64,000 bases of DNA from Pseudidiomarina tainanensis (GTDB lineage Bacteria; Pseudomonadota; Gammaproteobacteria; Enterobacterales; Alteromonadaceae), in NCBI RefSeq assembly GCF_004214835.1, contig NZ_PIQJ01000001.1:1302001-1366000 (forward strand), given 5' to 3'. Within the stretch, counting starts at the first letter, position 1. Each line of letters begins with the position of its first letter. Positions 27,913 to 36,221 of the stretch are shown here, one piece after another. The notes under the pieces are model-generated. The model was not told the origin of the DNA and searched no databases. It saw only the letters and a list, made by a program, of their open reading frames with translations. The position numbers and the translations under genes are program-made.

Positions 27913-29141
27913 TGTGGTTTGGTTGCCACGAGCTGCACCGCTGATACAGTACGTTCACGGAAACCACCTTCGCAGTAACAAAGATAATAATTCCACATGC
28001 GACCAAAGCGCTCATCATAGCCATGTTGCATCAGTTGCGGATGCGCATGATTAAACTGTACACGCCAATCTGCAAGCGTTTGGGCGTAGTCATAACCGAT
28101 ATCATCAATATGACGAATGACCATGTCGGTTTCTTCAGTAAACATTTCTGCCATCATCGTTAATGACGGTAAAAAGCCACCTGGGAAAATATATTTTTGG
28201 ATAAAATCCACCGAGTTCGCGTAGCTCTTCATGCGTTGGTCGGCAATGGTAATTGCTTGCAACGCCATCTTGCCATTTGGCTTTAACAAACGATTACAGG
28301 TTTTGAAGAACGTTGGCATATATTTACGCCCTACTGCTTCAATCATTTCCACTGATACCAACTTATCGTAAGTACCGGTCAAATCACGATAATCTTCTTT
28401 GAGTAGTGTGATCAAATGACCTAAGTCTTCGCGCTCAATGAGCTCTTTGGTATAGCTGTACTGCTCTTCTGAAATCGTTGTCGTGGTGACCTTACAGCCA
28501 TAATTTTTCGCTGCAAAGACGGCAAGACCGCCCCACCCTGTACCGATTTCAAGCAGATGATCAGCCGCAGTTAATTCGAGGCTGTCGCATAAACGCTTTA
28601 ACTTATGCTGTTGGGCTTCCGCAAGGGTTGCATCATCGTGCGGGTAAACGGCGCTAGAATATTGCAATGCTGGATCTAAGAACGCCTGATACAGATCGTT
28701 GCCTAAATCATAGTGCGCAGAAATGTTTTCTTTTGCCTGACGCTTGCTGTTATTGCGGCGCCAATGCTGAAATTTTTGTATTGGTAATAAAATCCAGCTG
28801 AGTTTGGCTTCAGCGGCATCAAGTGCTGGCAAATTACGCGCAAACACTTGAATAACGTGAGTTAAGTTCGGCGTCGTCCAACTCTCATCCATAAACAACT
28901 CAGCTGCACCAATACTGCCGCCAAACAAAAAGCGACGATAAAAACCCGGCTTTTGAATATCTATTTCAGCTTTTAACGAGCTGGCTTCTTTGCCAAAACG
29001 CCCAACAACCTGGCCGCGTTCTTTTACTACTAAATAGCCTTCACTAAGCCGATTGAGCAAGCTCAATACCGTCTTTCGCAAAATCTTATCAATGCTACCT
29101 AAATCGTTTTGCATAACCGTCAATGCGTTCTCTTTGTACAT
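27903..29141 (-). CDS. Cyclopropane-fatty-acyl-phospholipid synthase-family methyltransferase
   Basis: 412 residues of the CFA synthase family acting on unsaturated acyl chains of membrane phospholipids with SAM. The SAM site is LLEIGTGWGGLAVFAAKNYG; SAHYDLGNDLYQAFLDP and SSAVYP form the conserved active-site region; SVEMIEAVG follows with the bicarbonate-site Glu. An AAGGG ribosome site lies upstream of the ATG at 29141. Next to a FAD desaturase-like gene in an ECF/ChrR regulon it may be a UfaM-like acyl methylase and not a true cyclopropane synthase (see findings). Confidence 0.92.
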   Translation of the reverse strand: MYKENALTVMQNDLGSIDKILRKTVLSLLNRLSEGYLVVKERGQVVGRFGKEASSLKAEIDIQKPGFYRRFLFGGSIGAAELFMDESWTTPNLTHVIQVFARNLPALDAAEAKLSWILLPIQKFQHWRRNNSKRQAKENISAHYDLGNDLYQAFLDPALQYSSAVYPHDDATLAEAQQHKLKRLCDSLELTAADHLLEIGTGWGGLAVFAAKNYGCKVTTTTISEEQYSYTKELIEREDLGHLITLLKEDYRDLTGTYDKLVSVEMIEAVGRKYMPTFFKTCNRLLKPNGKMALQAITIADQRMKSYANSVDFIQKYIFPGGFLPSLTMMAEMFTEETDMVIRHIDDIGYDYAQTLADWRVQFNHAHPQLMQHGYDERFGRMWNYYLCYCEGGFRERTVSAVQLVATKPQCR

Positions 29142-29153
29142 TAAAACAAACCC

Positions 29154-29903
29154 TTATTTAGACTTATCGCTGTTGGGATGCGTGTACACAGGTGTACGTT
29201 TCAACCACAACCGTAACGCCTGCCAATAAATAGCACTTACTGTGCCCAACGTGTTTATCGGATATCTTAGTAATACGTTACGAATAGATTTCGAGTTCAA
29301 TTCAACTCGAGTTAATTTCACTGTGGCGCTGAAATCGCGCTTTTTGGCATGAACATCAAGATGCACCATGGCATGGTGATCAGCCATCGGCTGCGGCGGA
29401 ATCAATTGCCAGTGATAACGCATATCAATCGGGTTAAATGGTGAAACGTGAAATGTTTTCTCATGCACCAGTGCTTGGGACAGGTCTAAGGCGTAATAAT
29501 GACGCTCATTCCATGGCGTATTGCTTACCTCGGCGAGCATGTAGCTATACTCGCTGCGCCCTTCTGGTTGCACGAAGTAGCAGTTCAGTGGGCTGAAGTA
29601 CAGTCCAAACGTTCGTACAGCACCCAAGAAAAATACCCGCCCGTTGATTTCATGACCGGTCAATTCGGCGAGTTTGTTGCGCACCGCTTGGGCTAAATCA
29701 CCGTGGGTGCCGCGCAGATAATCTTCTCGTCGAAACCAGAGTGGCGCCCAACGCTTGTCAGAAAACCAGCGACTGTGTGCGGTAACCTGATCGAGTTCAT
29801 CAAGGGCAAGCCACCACTGCGCAATGCTATAACTGAAGGCATGTTGCGTGGGACGATACCGTGCATGATGCACTCGCCCCTTCAAAATGGCACTAGCCAG
29901 CAT
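29154..29903 (-). CDS. DUF1365 protein
   Basis: 249 residues. DUF1365 opening HARYRPTQHAFSYSIAQWWLALDEL, then YFSPLNCYFV, MLAEVSNTPWNERHYY, KTFHVSPFNPIDMRYHW. Always found beside the FAD amine oxidase-like protein and CFA synthase family enzymes, with which it overlaps (11 bp) or abuts here. No enzyme activity is established to my knowledge; a role in acyl-chain modification is inferred from linkage. Confidence 0.85.
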   Translation of the reverse strand: MLASAILKGRVHHARYRPTQHAFSYSIAQWWLALDELDQVTAHSRWFSDKRWAPLWFRREDYLRGTHGDLAQAVRNKLAELTGHEINGRVFFLGAVRTFGLYFSPLNCYFVQPEGRSEYSYMLAEVSNTPWNERHYYALDLSQALVHEKTFHVSPFNPIDMRYHWQLIPPQPMADHHAMVHLDVHAKKRDFSATVKLTRVELNSKSIRNVLLRYPINTLGTVSAIYWQALRLWLKRTPVYTHPNSDKSK

Positions 29904-31173
29904 GCCACTCGACTCCTAAACGCTTCGCTACATCCACCGCGCTACGCACACCGTCTTCGTGAAAACCGTTATACCAATATGCGCCGGTAAAATGACAATG
30001 ATGGTGACCACAGATCTGATCACGTTGAGCGCGCGCCTGCATCGACGCCACAGTGTAAACTGGATGAGCGTAATGATAAGTCCCCAGAATTTTATCGGGA
30101 TGAATAGCAGATGTGTTATTCAGAGTCACACAGAACACCTCAGGTGCGTTAATACGCTGCAATATGTTCATATTGTAGCTCACAGAACTTGGTCGTGTAC
30201 GGGCGTCGTCATCGTTATGTAATAAATAGTTCCAACTTGCCCATGCGCGCTTATTGCGAGGCAATAAACGAACATCTGTGTGCAATACAACCTCATTCAT
30301 TTGGTACGGAATGTTGCCAAGTACTTGCTGTTCCGCTGCCGTTGGTTGTGCCAGAAGAGCCAAGGCTTCATCACTATGACAAGCAAACACAACTTCATCA
30401 AAATCTTGTAAGGTGCCGTCAGCGAACTCTAACGTGACCGGGCTTTCGCGATCTGATAGTGCCCGATGCACCGCAACTATGTTGGCATTTAGGGTGATTT
30501 TGTCAGCAAAACTGGCTGTTAGCGGTTTGATGTATGCACTTGAGCCACCAATAATGGTATGCCACTGGGGTCTATCGGCAACATTGAGTAGACCATGATT
30601 CGAGAAGAAGCGCAAAAAGAAGCCTAATGGAAACGCTTCTGCCTCTTTTAAGCTCGCACTCCAAATAGCCGCAACCATAGGTAGTAAGTACAGTTCACTC
30701 ACTTCGTTCGAAATAGATTGGCGCTTAAGAAATTCGCCTAGTGTGACTTCATCTAAGTTATCACCGCTTTCATACGCTGCTTTTGCGGCCTTATTAAAAC
30801 GCAGTATACCATTGATTAAACGATAGAATTTTGGAGAAAACAAATTACCACGTTGAGCAAACAAGGTATTGAGATTGTGACCGTTATACTCTAAACCAGT
30901 GTCAGGATCGCGCACACTGAAACTCATCTCGGTGTCTTGCCAAGCCACATTGAGTTCTCTCATTAATTTTCTAAAGTGTGGATACGTGCGATCGTTAAAA
31001 ACGATAAAACCGGTATCAATCGCATAGTCTTTGCCATGAACATGAACCGGAACGGTATGCGTATGGCCACCGATATAATCATTTTTTTCAAAGACTTCAA
31101 CATCATGCTGTTTGTTTAGAAGGTAGGCTGATGTTAAGCCCGCAATCCCCGAGCCGATTATGGCAATCTTCAT
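29893..31173 (-). CDS. FAD-dependent amine oxidase-like protein (possible acyl desaturase)
   Basis: 426 residues with an N-terminal FAD dinucleotide fold (IAIIGSGIAGLTSAYLL, ending VEVFEKND) followed by GGHTHTV, as in flavin amine oxidases and phytoene-desaturase relatives. TGFIVFNDRTYPHFRKLM and GTYHYAHPVY are typical of the family paired with DUF1365 and CFA synthase. In Rhodobacter sphaeroides a related flavoprotein of the same regulon acts in furan fatty acid synthesis, so a desaturase role on membrane acyl chains is plausible. Confidence 0.85.
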   Translation of the reverse strand: MKIAIIGSGIAGLTSAYLLNKQHDVEVFEKNDYIGGHTHTVPVHVHGKDYAIDTGFIVFNDRTYPHFRKLMRELNVAWQDTEMSFSVRDPDTGLEYNGHNLNTLFAQRGNLFSPKFYRLINGILRFNKAAKAAYESGDNLDEVTLGEFLKRQSISNEVSELYLLPMVAAIWSASLKEAEAFPLGFFLRFFSNHGLLNVADRPQWHTIIGGSSAYIKPLTASFADKITLNANIVAVHRALSDRESPVTLEFADGTLQDFDEVVFACHSDEALALLAQPTAAEQQVLGNIPYQMNEVVLHTDVRLLPRNKRAWASWNYLLHNDDDARTRPSSVSYNMNILQRINAPEVFCVTLNNTSAIHPDKILGTYHYAHPVYTVASMQARAQRDQICGHHHCHFTGAYWYNGFHEDGVRSAVDVAKRLGVEWHAG

Positions 31174-31216
31174 GCAAGTACTACTCCATTGGATGAACTG
31201 TTCGCTACGCCGCCAC

Positions 31217-31933
31217 TTAGGACATACGTTTAGACAACGCCACCTGCCATGCTTGCGGCAATCGCGACATTAATTTTAAAAACATTCCAAATATTGTTGG
31301 GAAGGTGATATCAGTCTTATTTTTACGAATGCCCTGTCGGATTCGATCAGAGGCAAACTCAACGGATACTCGCATTGGCATTTCAAAATCGTTGGCATCG
31401 GTCATTGGCGTTTCGACAAAACCGGGAGATACCGTCAACACCTTGATGCCCTTTCTTTCGAGGTCAACTTGTAAGCTTCGCGCAATGTACTGAATAGCTG
31501 CTTTTGAACCGCCATACGCTTCGGCTCGAGTAAATGGTAATAGGCGCGCAGTACTACCAACCAAAACCAACTTACTCCCCGCTTTCATGTTCGGTAATAA
31601 GGCTTCAACGCAACGCATCATGCCAAATACATTTACTTCAAAGACGCGCTCAAACATTGCAGCTTCAAAATTCTCAATATCAACGTATTCACACACCCCC
31701 GCGGACAAGATAACGACGTCAACATCGGTGTAGGCCGCTAATGCCTGCTGAGTTTGGTCTGCATCGCTCACATCGAGTCGTTGCGCCGCAATGTTATCGG
31801 GGAATCGCTGTTCAAGCTCAGCAAGTACGTCCGTATTGCGACCGCAGGCAATGACAGTATGGCCTTCACTCGCATAGTCCATTGCAACCTGTTTGCCGAT
31901 GCCTGAAGTTGCGCCGGTGATTAAAATATTCAT
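31217..31933 (-). CDS. Short-chain dehydrogenase/reductase
   Basis: 238-residue SDR: cofactor motif TGATSGIG (6-13), ILSAGVCEY, catalytic Ser in LVGSTARLLPF and YGGSK (Tyr/Lys pair), and SPGFVETPMT after the active site. Overlaps the NTF2-like gene by 4 bp. An SDR is a regular member of RpoE-ChrR regulons. The C-terminal part has a hydrophobic stretch (TIFGMFLKLMSRLPQ) that could contact the membrane. Substrate unknown. Confidence 0.88.
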   Translation of the reverse strand: MNILITGATSGIGKQVAMDYASEGHTVIACGRNTDVLAELEQRFPDNIAAQRLDVSDADQTQQALAAYTDVDVVILSAGVCEYVDIENFEAAMFERVFEVNVFGMMRCVEALLPNMKAGSKLVLVGSTARLLPFTRAEAYGGSKAAIQYIARSLQVDLERKGIKVLTVSPGFVETPMTDANDFEMPMRVSVEFASDRIRQGIRKNKTDITFPTIFGMFLKLMSRLPQAWQVALSKRMS

Positions 31934-32367
31934 GACGATTTTACCCGCGTTTTGATTTTCTCAATGACATAACCAATCACTGGAATATGTTCATACAGCA
32001 TCGCACCGGCATCGTAATAATCGGTTTGCGATAAAATTTTGTCGTTTTCTAGTTTTAAATGACTAGTGCCCGGCACTAAGATCTCACGCCCTTGCGCCAA
32101 TTTAGGATGCTTTAATCGCATTTGCCATGATACGAACACGTCATCACCCTGTCGCGCTCGCTCAGCAAACGCGAAATGGCAGTATTCAATTCCTTTAATG
32201 GTATTGCGAAAATACGTTTTGAGACTATCTAAGCCTTGCACATGGTGAATCGGGTCAACAAACGTTACATCGTCACAATACAATGTATCGAGTGCAGCTA
32301 TACTTTCTTCATTTAGATTGTCATAGAGCTGCTCAAGCTGTTCTACGATATTTGCTACACTAGTCAT
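31930..32367 (-). CDS. NTF2-like (SnoaL-type) protein
   Basis: 145 residues of the NTF2/SnoaL cone fold: LYDNLNEESIAALDTLYCDDVTFVDPIHHVQG, then beta strands HFAFAERARQGDDVFVSWQMRL and HLKLENDKILSQTDYYD. Such domains bind hydrophobic ligands or act as isomerases. Coupled to the SDR downstream; 25 bp after the photolyase stop. Confidence 0.83.
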   Translation of the reverse strand: MTSVANIVEQLEQLYDNLNEESIAALDTLYCDDVTFVDPIHHVQGLDSLKTYFRNTIKGIEYCHFAFAERARQGDDVFVSWQMRLKHPKLAQGREILVPGTSHLKLENDKILSQTDYYDAGAMLYEHIPVIGYVIEKIKTRVKSS

Positions 32368-32392
32368 GAATCCCCCTGTTGTTCAACACGTT

Positions 32393-33799
32393 TTATAAGG
32401 CTTTAAATGCTGCTAAGAATCGCTCCCTTGCTTGTTTGTGATTCACGATAGCAGCTGGATAGTCGTCTCGACCGCGTTGCTTTAACCATGCCGCAGGAGC
32501 ATGAATTTGCTTAGCCGGGCAATCTTCTAATTGTTTGACCCATTTACGAATATAGGTACCATCGGGATCAACTTTTTCGCTCTGTAAGGTCGGATTAAAT
32601 ACGCGAAAATACGGCGCTGCATCTGTTCCTGTTGAAGCACTCCACTGCCAGCCGCCGTTATTTGCTGCGAAACTGCCATCAATGAGGTGTTGCATAAAAA
32701 ACTGCTCGCCCCAGCGCCAATCAATCATTAAATCTTTCACTAAAAAGTGAGCCACTATCATGCGCACACGATTATGCATCCAGCCTTCGGCTGCTAATTG
32801 GCGCATACCAGCGTCTACAATAGGATAGCCTGTTTCGCCGCGGCACCAGGCATCAAACTCAGTCTCATTATTTCGCCACTGCATGGCGTCGGTATGCGGC
32901 AAAAATGCTTTGCCATAACTCAAGCGTGGCACATGTTTCATTAGGTGCAAATAAAACTCGCGCCATATGAGCTCGTTTAACCACGTGTCGGCTCCTTTGT
33001 CTAAACCTGATGGGAACTGAGCACTTTGTTGCGCCAATAAATGCACAGCTTGCCACGGCGAAAGAATGCCGAGTTCCCAGTATGGGGATAACCGCGAAGT
33101 GCTATCAAGACCAGGGATATCTCGTTCATCTGCGTAACCACAAACAGTTTTATTCACATAGTTTGTCAGCAATTCACGAACCGCCGCTTCGCCAACGGGC
33201 CATGCACTCGAATCCCGCACTGGGTAATCAACAACTGGCACTTTCGCTGGCGCTACCGACTCACGTTTGGGCAAAGCCTCAACTACCGGTAAACCATTTT
33301 GTGCCACATACTCACGCCACGCTTTGGCAAACGGCGTAAACTTTTGATACATCTTGCCTGCCTGAGTCGTTAGCACAGGCGGTACCACAAGACTACCGTG
33401 ATGCTGCTGCACCTTAATGTGCTGCTCTTCTAATACGGCAGTTACAGCGCGATCACGACGTTGTTCATGAACCGGATATTCCGTATTAAAGTGCAGTTCA
33501 GTCAACTCATGGTGCTGTGCAAAGCGTTTTACAGCTTTTGCCGCCATCGACCAAGACTCAATCATTTCAATAGATAATAGAATTCCTTGCTGCGCAGCGT
33601 CTTTGGCAAATACCTCTAAGTGCCGGCGTAACAAGTCCCACTTGATTGGCGCCCAATCGTGGTTTTTCATTTGTTGTGGGCATATGAGTAGTAATGCTGG
33701 GATTGCCTGTTCGCGACCGTTCACTTTACTTGCTGCACTGACAGCTGGGTTGGCAGTTAATCGAACGTCACCGCGAAACCACACACCGGCATAACTCAT
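32393..33799 (-). CDS. phrB: Deoxyribodipyrimidine photolyase (FAD-binding, CPD class I)
   Basis: 468 residues. N-terminal Rossmann domain starting MSYAGVWFRGDVRLTANPA, with an antenna-binding half, then the FAD-binding half with STSRLSPYWELGILSPW, the Trp-rich ELIWREFYLHLM, GYPIVDAGMRQL and the NNGGWQWSASTGTDAAPYFRVFNP signature region. Repairs UV-induced cyclobutane dimers with blue light. Overlaps the DUF523/DUF1722 gene by 4 bp, so it is part of the light-stress operon. A possible second ECF promoter lies within its 3' part. Confidence 0.95.
   Translation of the reverse strand: MSYAGVWFRGDVRLTANPAVSAASKVNGREQAIPALLLICPQQMKNHDWAPIKWDLLRRHLEVFAKDAAQQGILLSIEMIESWSMAAKAVKRFAQHHELTELHFNTEYPVHEQRRDRAVTAVLEEQHIKVQQHHGSLVVPPVLTTQAGKMYQKFTPFAKAWREYVAQNGLPVVEALPKRESVAPAKVPVVDYPVRDSSAWPVGEAAVRELLTNYVNKTVCGYADERDIPGLDSTSRLSPYWELGILSPWQAVHLLAQQSAQFPSGLDKGADTWLNELIWREFYLHLMKHVPRLSYGKAFLPHTDAMQWRNNETEFDAWCRGETGYPIVDAGMRQLAAEGWMHNRVRMIVAHFLVKDLMIDWRWGEQFFMQHLIDGSFAANNGGWQWSASTGTDAAPYFRVFNPTLQSEKVDPDGTYIRKWVKQLEDCPAKQIHAPAAWLKQRGRDDYPAAIVNHKQARERFLAAFKAL
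32543..32570 (-). promoter_or_regulatory. Possible internal ECF (RpoE) promoter within phrB
   Basis: On the reverse strand TGATCC (32570-32565), a 16-bp spacer, then CGTAAA (32548-32543): the same pattern and spacing as the promoter ahead of the sigma gene. It would drive the NTF2-SDR-FAD-DUF1365-CFA part. It also encodes the conserved photolyase segment DPDGTYIRK, so the match may be chance. Confidence 0.4.
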
Positions 33800-34731
33800 A
33801 GTGCATACCTCAATTTTAAATCGGCAGGATATGGATTGAGATATCGCTGGCCTTGCAAATAATCATTTGGATACTCGCGCAAGTAATGGCGCAACAAAGT
33901 CAGCGGCGCTAATAACGGCTGCACGCCATCGTGATAATCAAGAATGAGTCCGCTGAGTTCAGCTTTCTGATCTTTTGATAAATGCTGTCCGAAATAGCCT
34001 TGAATATGCTGCAATACATTGGTGTGGTTCGCCCGCGTTGCTGGCTTACCAAGTGCAGCCATAATCGCTTCGATGTACTGTCTCGCGAACGCTGCATCAA
34101 TTTCTTGTTGTTCGGCAACGAGTCGTCCTAAGCGCCGGTATTCAGCTTGATTGTGCGCTAATAACAACAGTTTCAGTTCGGTATGGAAGTTCAGTAAATC
34201 TGCCTTGCGCAATGGTTTTGGTAATTGTTGCCATGCATGGTAAACAAAAACTCGCATGACAAAATTTTCCCGCAACGGTGCATCATTTAAACGGCCGTCT
34301 TCTTCAAGTGGAAGTGCTGGATGTAATTCGCGCAGACGTTTAACGAAAATGCCTTCAGCTTCCTTGCGCGCATAGCCTGTATCTGGGTCGTAAAGTTTGA
34401 CGCGCTCCATACCACAGCTGGGTGAATTAGCACACAATACATATCCGCTGAGTTGTTTTAAATGTGGCTGCGCCTTATCGGCAAAATTGCTTAATCGTTC
34501 GGTAACGTCCTCACCGGTTTTGGGAACCACAGCACGAACGCCATTGTCATGCTGTTCTAATCGAATCGTCGGACGCGGTACTGACATACCAATTCCGACC
34601 TCTGGACACAATTTGACGAACTCAACATGACGTTGCAATTCGTTGGCGCAGAAATCTGATCTTTTATGACCACCATCAAATCTAACTTGATCGCCCAGCA
34701 AACAAGCACTAATACCTACTTTAATCGCCAC
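33796..34731 (-). CDS. DUF523-DUF1722 protein (YbgA-type)
   Basis: 311 residues from a GTG at 34731, selected because AAGGAG lies about 8 bases upstream; an ATG at 34755 would place that ribosome site inside the gene. DUF523 at the N-terminus (VGISACLLGDQVRFDGGHKR, CPEVGIGMSVPRPTI, SPSCGMERVKLYD with conserved cysteines), DUF1722 (YbgA) at the C-terminus (HTELKLLLLAHNQAEYRRLGRLV). In E. coli ybgA sits next to phr as it does here. Recent work links this type to de-thiolation or Fe-S chemistry, unsettled. First gene of the ten-gene operon. Confidence 0.88.
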   Translation of the reverse strand: MAIKVGISACLLGDQVRFDGGHKRSDFCANELQRHVEFVKLCPEVGIGMSVPRPTIRLEQHDNGVRAVVPKTGEDVTERLSNFADKAQPHLKQLSGYVLCANSPSCGMERVKLYDPDTGYARKEAEGIFVKRLRELHPALPLEEDGRLNDAPLRENFVMRVFVYHAWQQLPKPLRKADLLNFHTELKLLLLAHNQAEYRRLGRLVAEQQEIDAAFARQYIEAIMAALGKPATRANHTNVLQHIQGYFGQHLSKDQKAELSGLILDYHDGVQPLLAPLTLLRHYLREYPNDYLQGQRYLNPYPADLKLRYAL

Positions 34732-34842
34732 CGTGACACTCCTTTTCGGTTGCATTACTGCTCTATAAAAGCGCTAAATTTATAGCGTTTTACTTAGACT
34801 GAAGAAAATTACGAAAAATAGCTATAAAAGTTCATTGCAAAT

Positions 34843-34870
34843 TAATCCAAAACAAAATTCCCTGCGTAGT
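34843..34870 (+). promoter_or_regulatory. Candidate ECF (RpoE) promoter of the LON-domain gene
   Basis: TAATCC (34843-34848), 16-bp spacer, CGTAGT (34865-34870). Same spacing as the rpoE-type promoter at 35531. Predicted start near 34877, 26 nt before the chosen ATG. Confidence 0.5.
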
Positions 34871-34902
34871 TGCTGTATCTGTTATTTATGAGGTTAGCAA
34901 CA

Positions 34903-35514
34903 ATGACTGATGCGCACCAAACAATGCCTTTATTTCCGCTTTCGGGGCACGTGTTACCAGGCGGCACAATGCGCCTGCGCATTTTTGAGCCTCGCTACAT
35001 TCGTATGGTCAAAGAAGCGTGCAACGGACGCGACTGTCGTCCAATTGGTATGTGTATGCTGAACGATGACGGTGACCGTCAAACAAATACCCACATTCAT
35101 CCGCTTGGTACCGCAGCAACCATCGTCGATTTTGAACAACTACCCGATGGTTTGCTTGGTATTACTGTTGCTGGACATCATCTATTTCGTATTACTGATG
35201 TAAAAGTAGATGAAGACGGTTTACGTGTTGGGCGAACCGAACGCGTGCAAGAATGGCCGCAGCAACAACTTGAACCCAATGATAAATTTTTAGCAGAACA
35301 GCTGATTGAGATATACAACACCTATCCAGAAATGGCCATTGCCTACGATGACTCGCAACTTCAACACGCGGATTGGGTGTGTTTGCGTTGGTTAGAATTG
35401 CTACCCGTATCAGCAAAAACGAAGCAGGAGTTATTGCACGAAGACACCGCAGATGCGGCATTAGACTTTCTTCGTAATTTGGTTATGGAGAGTAACCAGC
35501 AAGCGGCTGGTTAA
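34903..35514 (+). CDS. LON peptidase substrate-binding domain protein
   Basis: 203 residues from the ATG at 34903 (GAGG nine bases upstream): only the N-terminal LON domain, no AAA+ or protease part. Motifs TMPLFPLSGHVLPGGTMRLRIFEPRY and GLLGITVAGHHLFRI. Such short proteins are thought to bind unfolded proteins or act as adaptors. Lies between the divergent light-stress operon and the ECF sigma gene and has a candidate ECF promoter, so it is a probable regulon member. Confidence 0.85.
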   Translation: MTDAHQTMPLFPLSGHVLPGGTMRLRIFEPRYIRMVKEACNGRDCRPIGMCMLNDDGDRQTNTHIHPLGTAATIVDFEQLPDGLLGITVAGHHLFRITDVKVDEDGLRVGRTERVQEWPQQQLEPNDKFLAEQLIEIYNTYPEMAIAYDDSQLQHADWVCLRWLELLPVSAKTKQELLHEDTADAALDFLRNLVMESNQQAAG

Positions 35515-35530
35515 GATTTAATCAGTGCAG

Positions 35531-35558
35531 TGATCCAAGAAATAATTAATTACGTTTA
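35531..35558 (+). promoter_or_regulatory. Candidate autoregulatory ECF promoter of the sigma/anti-sigma operon
   Basis: TGATCC (35531-35536), 16-bp spacer, CGTTTA (35553-35558). TGATCC is the -35 element of the Rhodobacter RpoE regulated by ChrR, and ECF sigma genes usually transcribe themselves. Predicted leader of ~75 nt to the ATG at 35640. Confidence 0.65.
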
Positions 35559-35639
35559 AATCAGACAATATGTTGAATATCCCGGTGGGTATAAACTACT
35601 ATGCAGACAGCAACTCATAGAATAACACAACGGAAAACT

Positions 35640-36221
35640 ATGTCTTCTGCGCAGCCGGATAACCCCGAACACGCTGCCGAATTACTCGCGAAAATAGCTG
35701 CAGAGCAATCGCGGGCCGCATTTAGTGAATTATTTCGCTACTTCGCCCCACGTCTTCAAGCCTATGCCACGCGCCAATTTGGTAACGAACAAACCGCTAT
35801 GGATTTGGTTCAAGAAACCATGACAAATGTTTGGCATAAAGCCCATTTGTTTAAGCCCGATCGTGGTTCAGCGGCTACTTGGATATTCACCATCGCACGT
35901 AACATTCGCTTTGATTTGTTGCGTAAAAATAAGCATCGCCAAAACGATTTAAGTGCGGATGATTTGTGGCCGGTACTTGCGGAAACAAATGATTCACTTG
36001 ATGACGATTATGCGTTAGATAACGACTTGTTGATGCAACAACTGGCCGTTTATTGTGAACAGTTACCAAAAGCACAACGTACGGTAATTGAGCTTATTTA
36101 TATCGAAGGTAAATCGCAGCAAGAAGTCGCTGATGCCTTGGAGATTCCGTTGGGTACCGTCAAGTCACGCACCCGGTTAGCACTACAGAAATTGAAAGAG
36201 TTGATACAGCACGATGATTAA
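35640..36221 (+). CDS. rpoE: ECF sigma factor of the RpoE-ChrR (ECF11-like) type
   Basis: 193 residues from the ATG at 35640 (an upstream ATG at 35601 would add 13 residues within the leader). Region 2 is FSELFRYFAPRLQAYATRQFG... AMDLVQETMTNVW... WIFTIARNIRFDLLRK; region 4 is LPKAQRTVIELIYIEGKSQQEVADALEIPLGTVKSRTRLALQKLK, recognising the -35. The gene overlaps its ChrR anti-sigma by 8 bp. By homology it is held inactive by ChrR and released by singlet oxygen or organic peroxides, then transcribes photolyase and membrane-lipid genes. Not the E. coli envelope-stress RpoE, which pairs with RseA. Confidence 0.9.
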   Translation: MSSAQPDNPEHAAELLAKIAAEQSRAAFSELFRYFAPRLQAYATRQFGNEQTAMDLVQETMTNVWHKAHLFKPDRGSAATWIFTIARNIRFDLLRKNKHRQNDLSADDLWPVLAETNDSLDDDYALDNDLLMQQLAVYCEQLPKAQRTVIELIYIEGKSQQEVADALEIPLGTVKSRTRLALQKLKELIQHDD

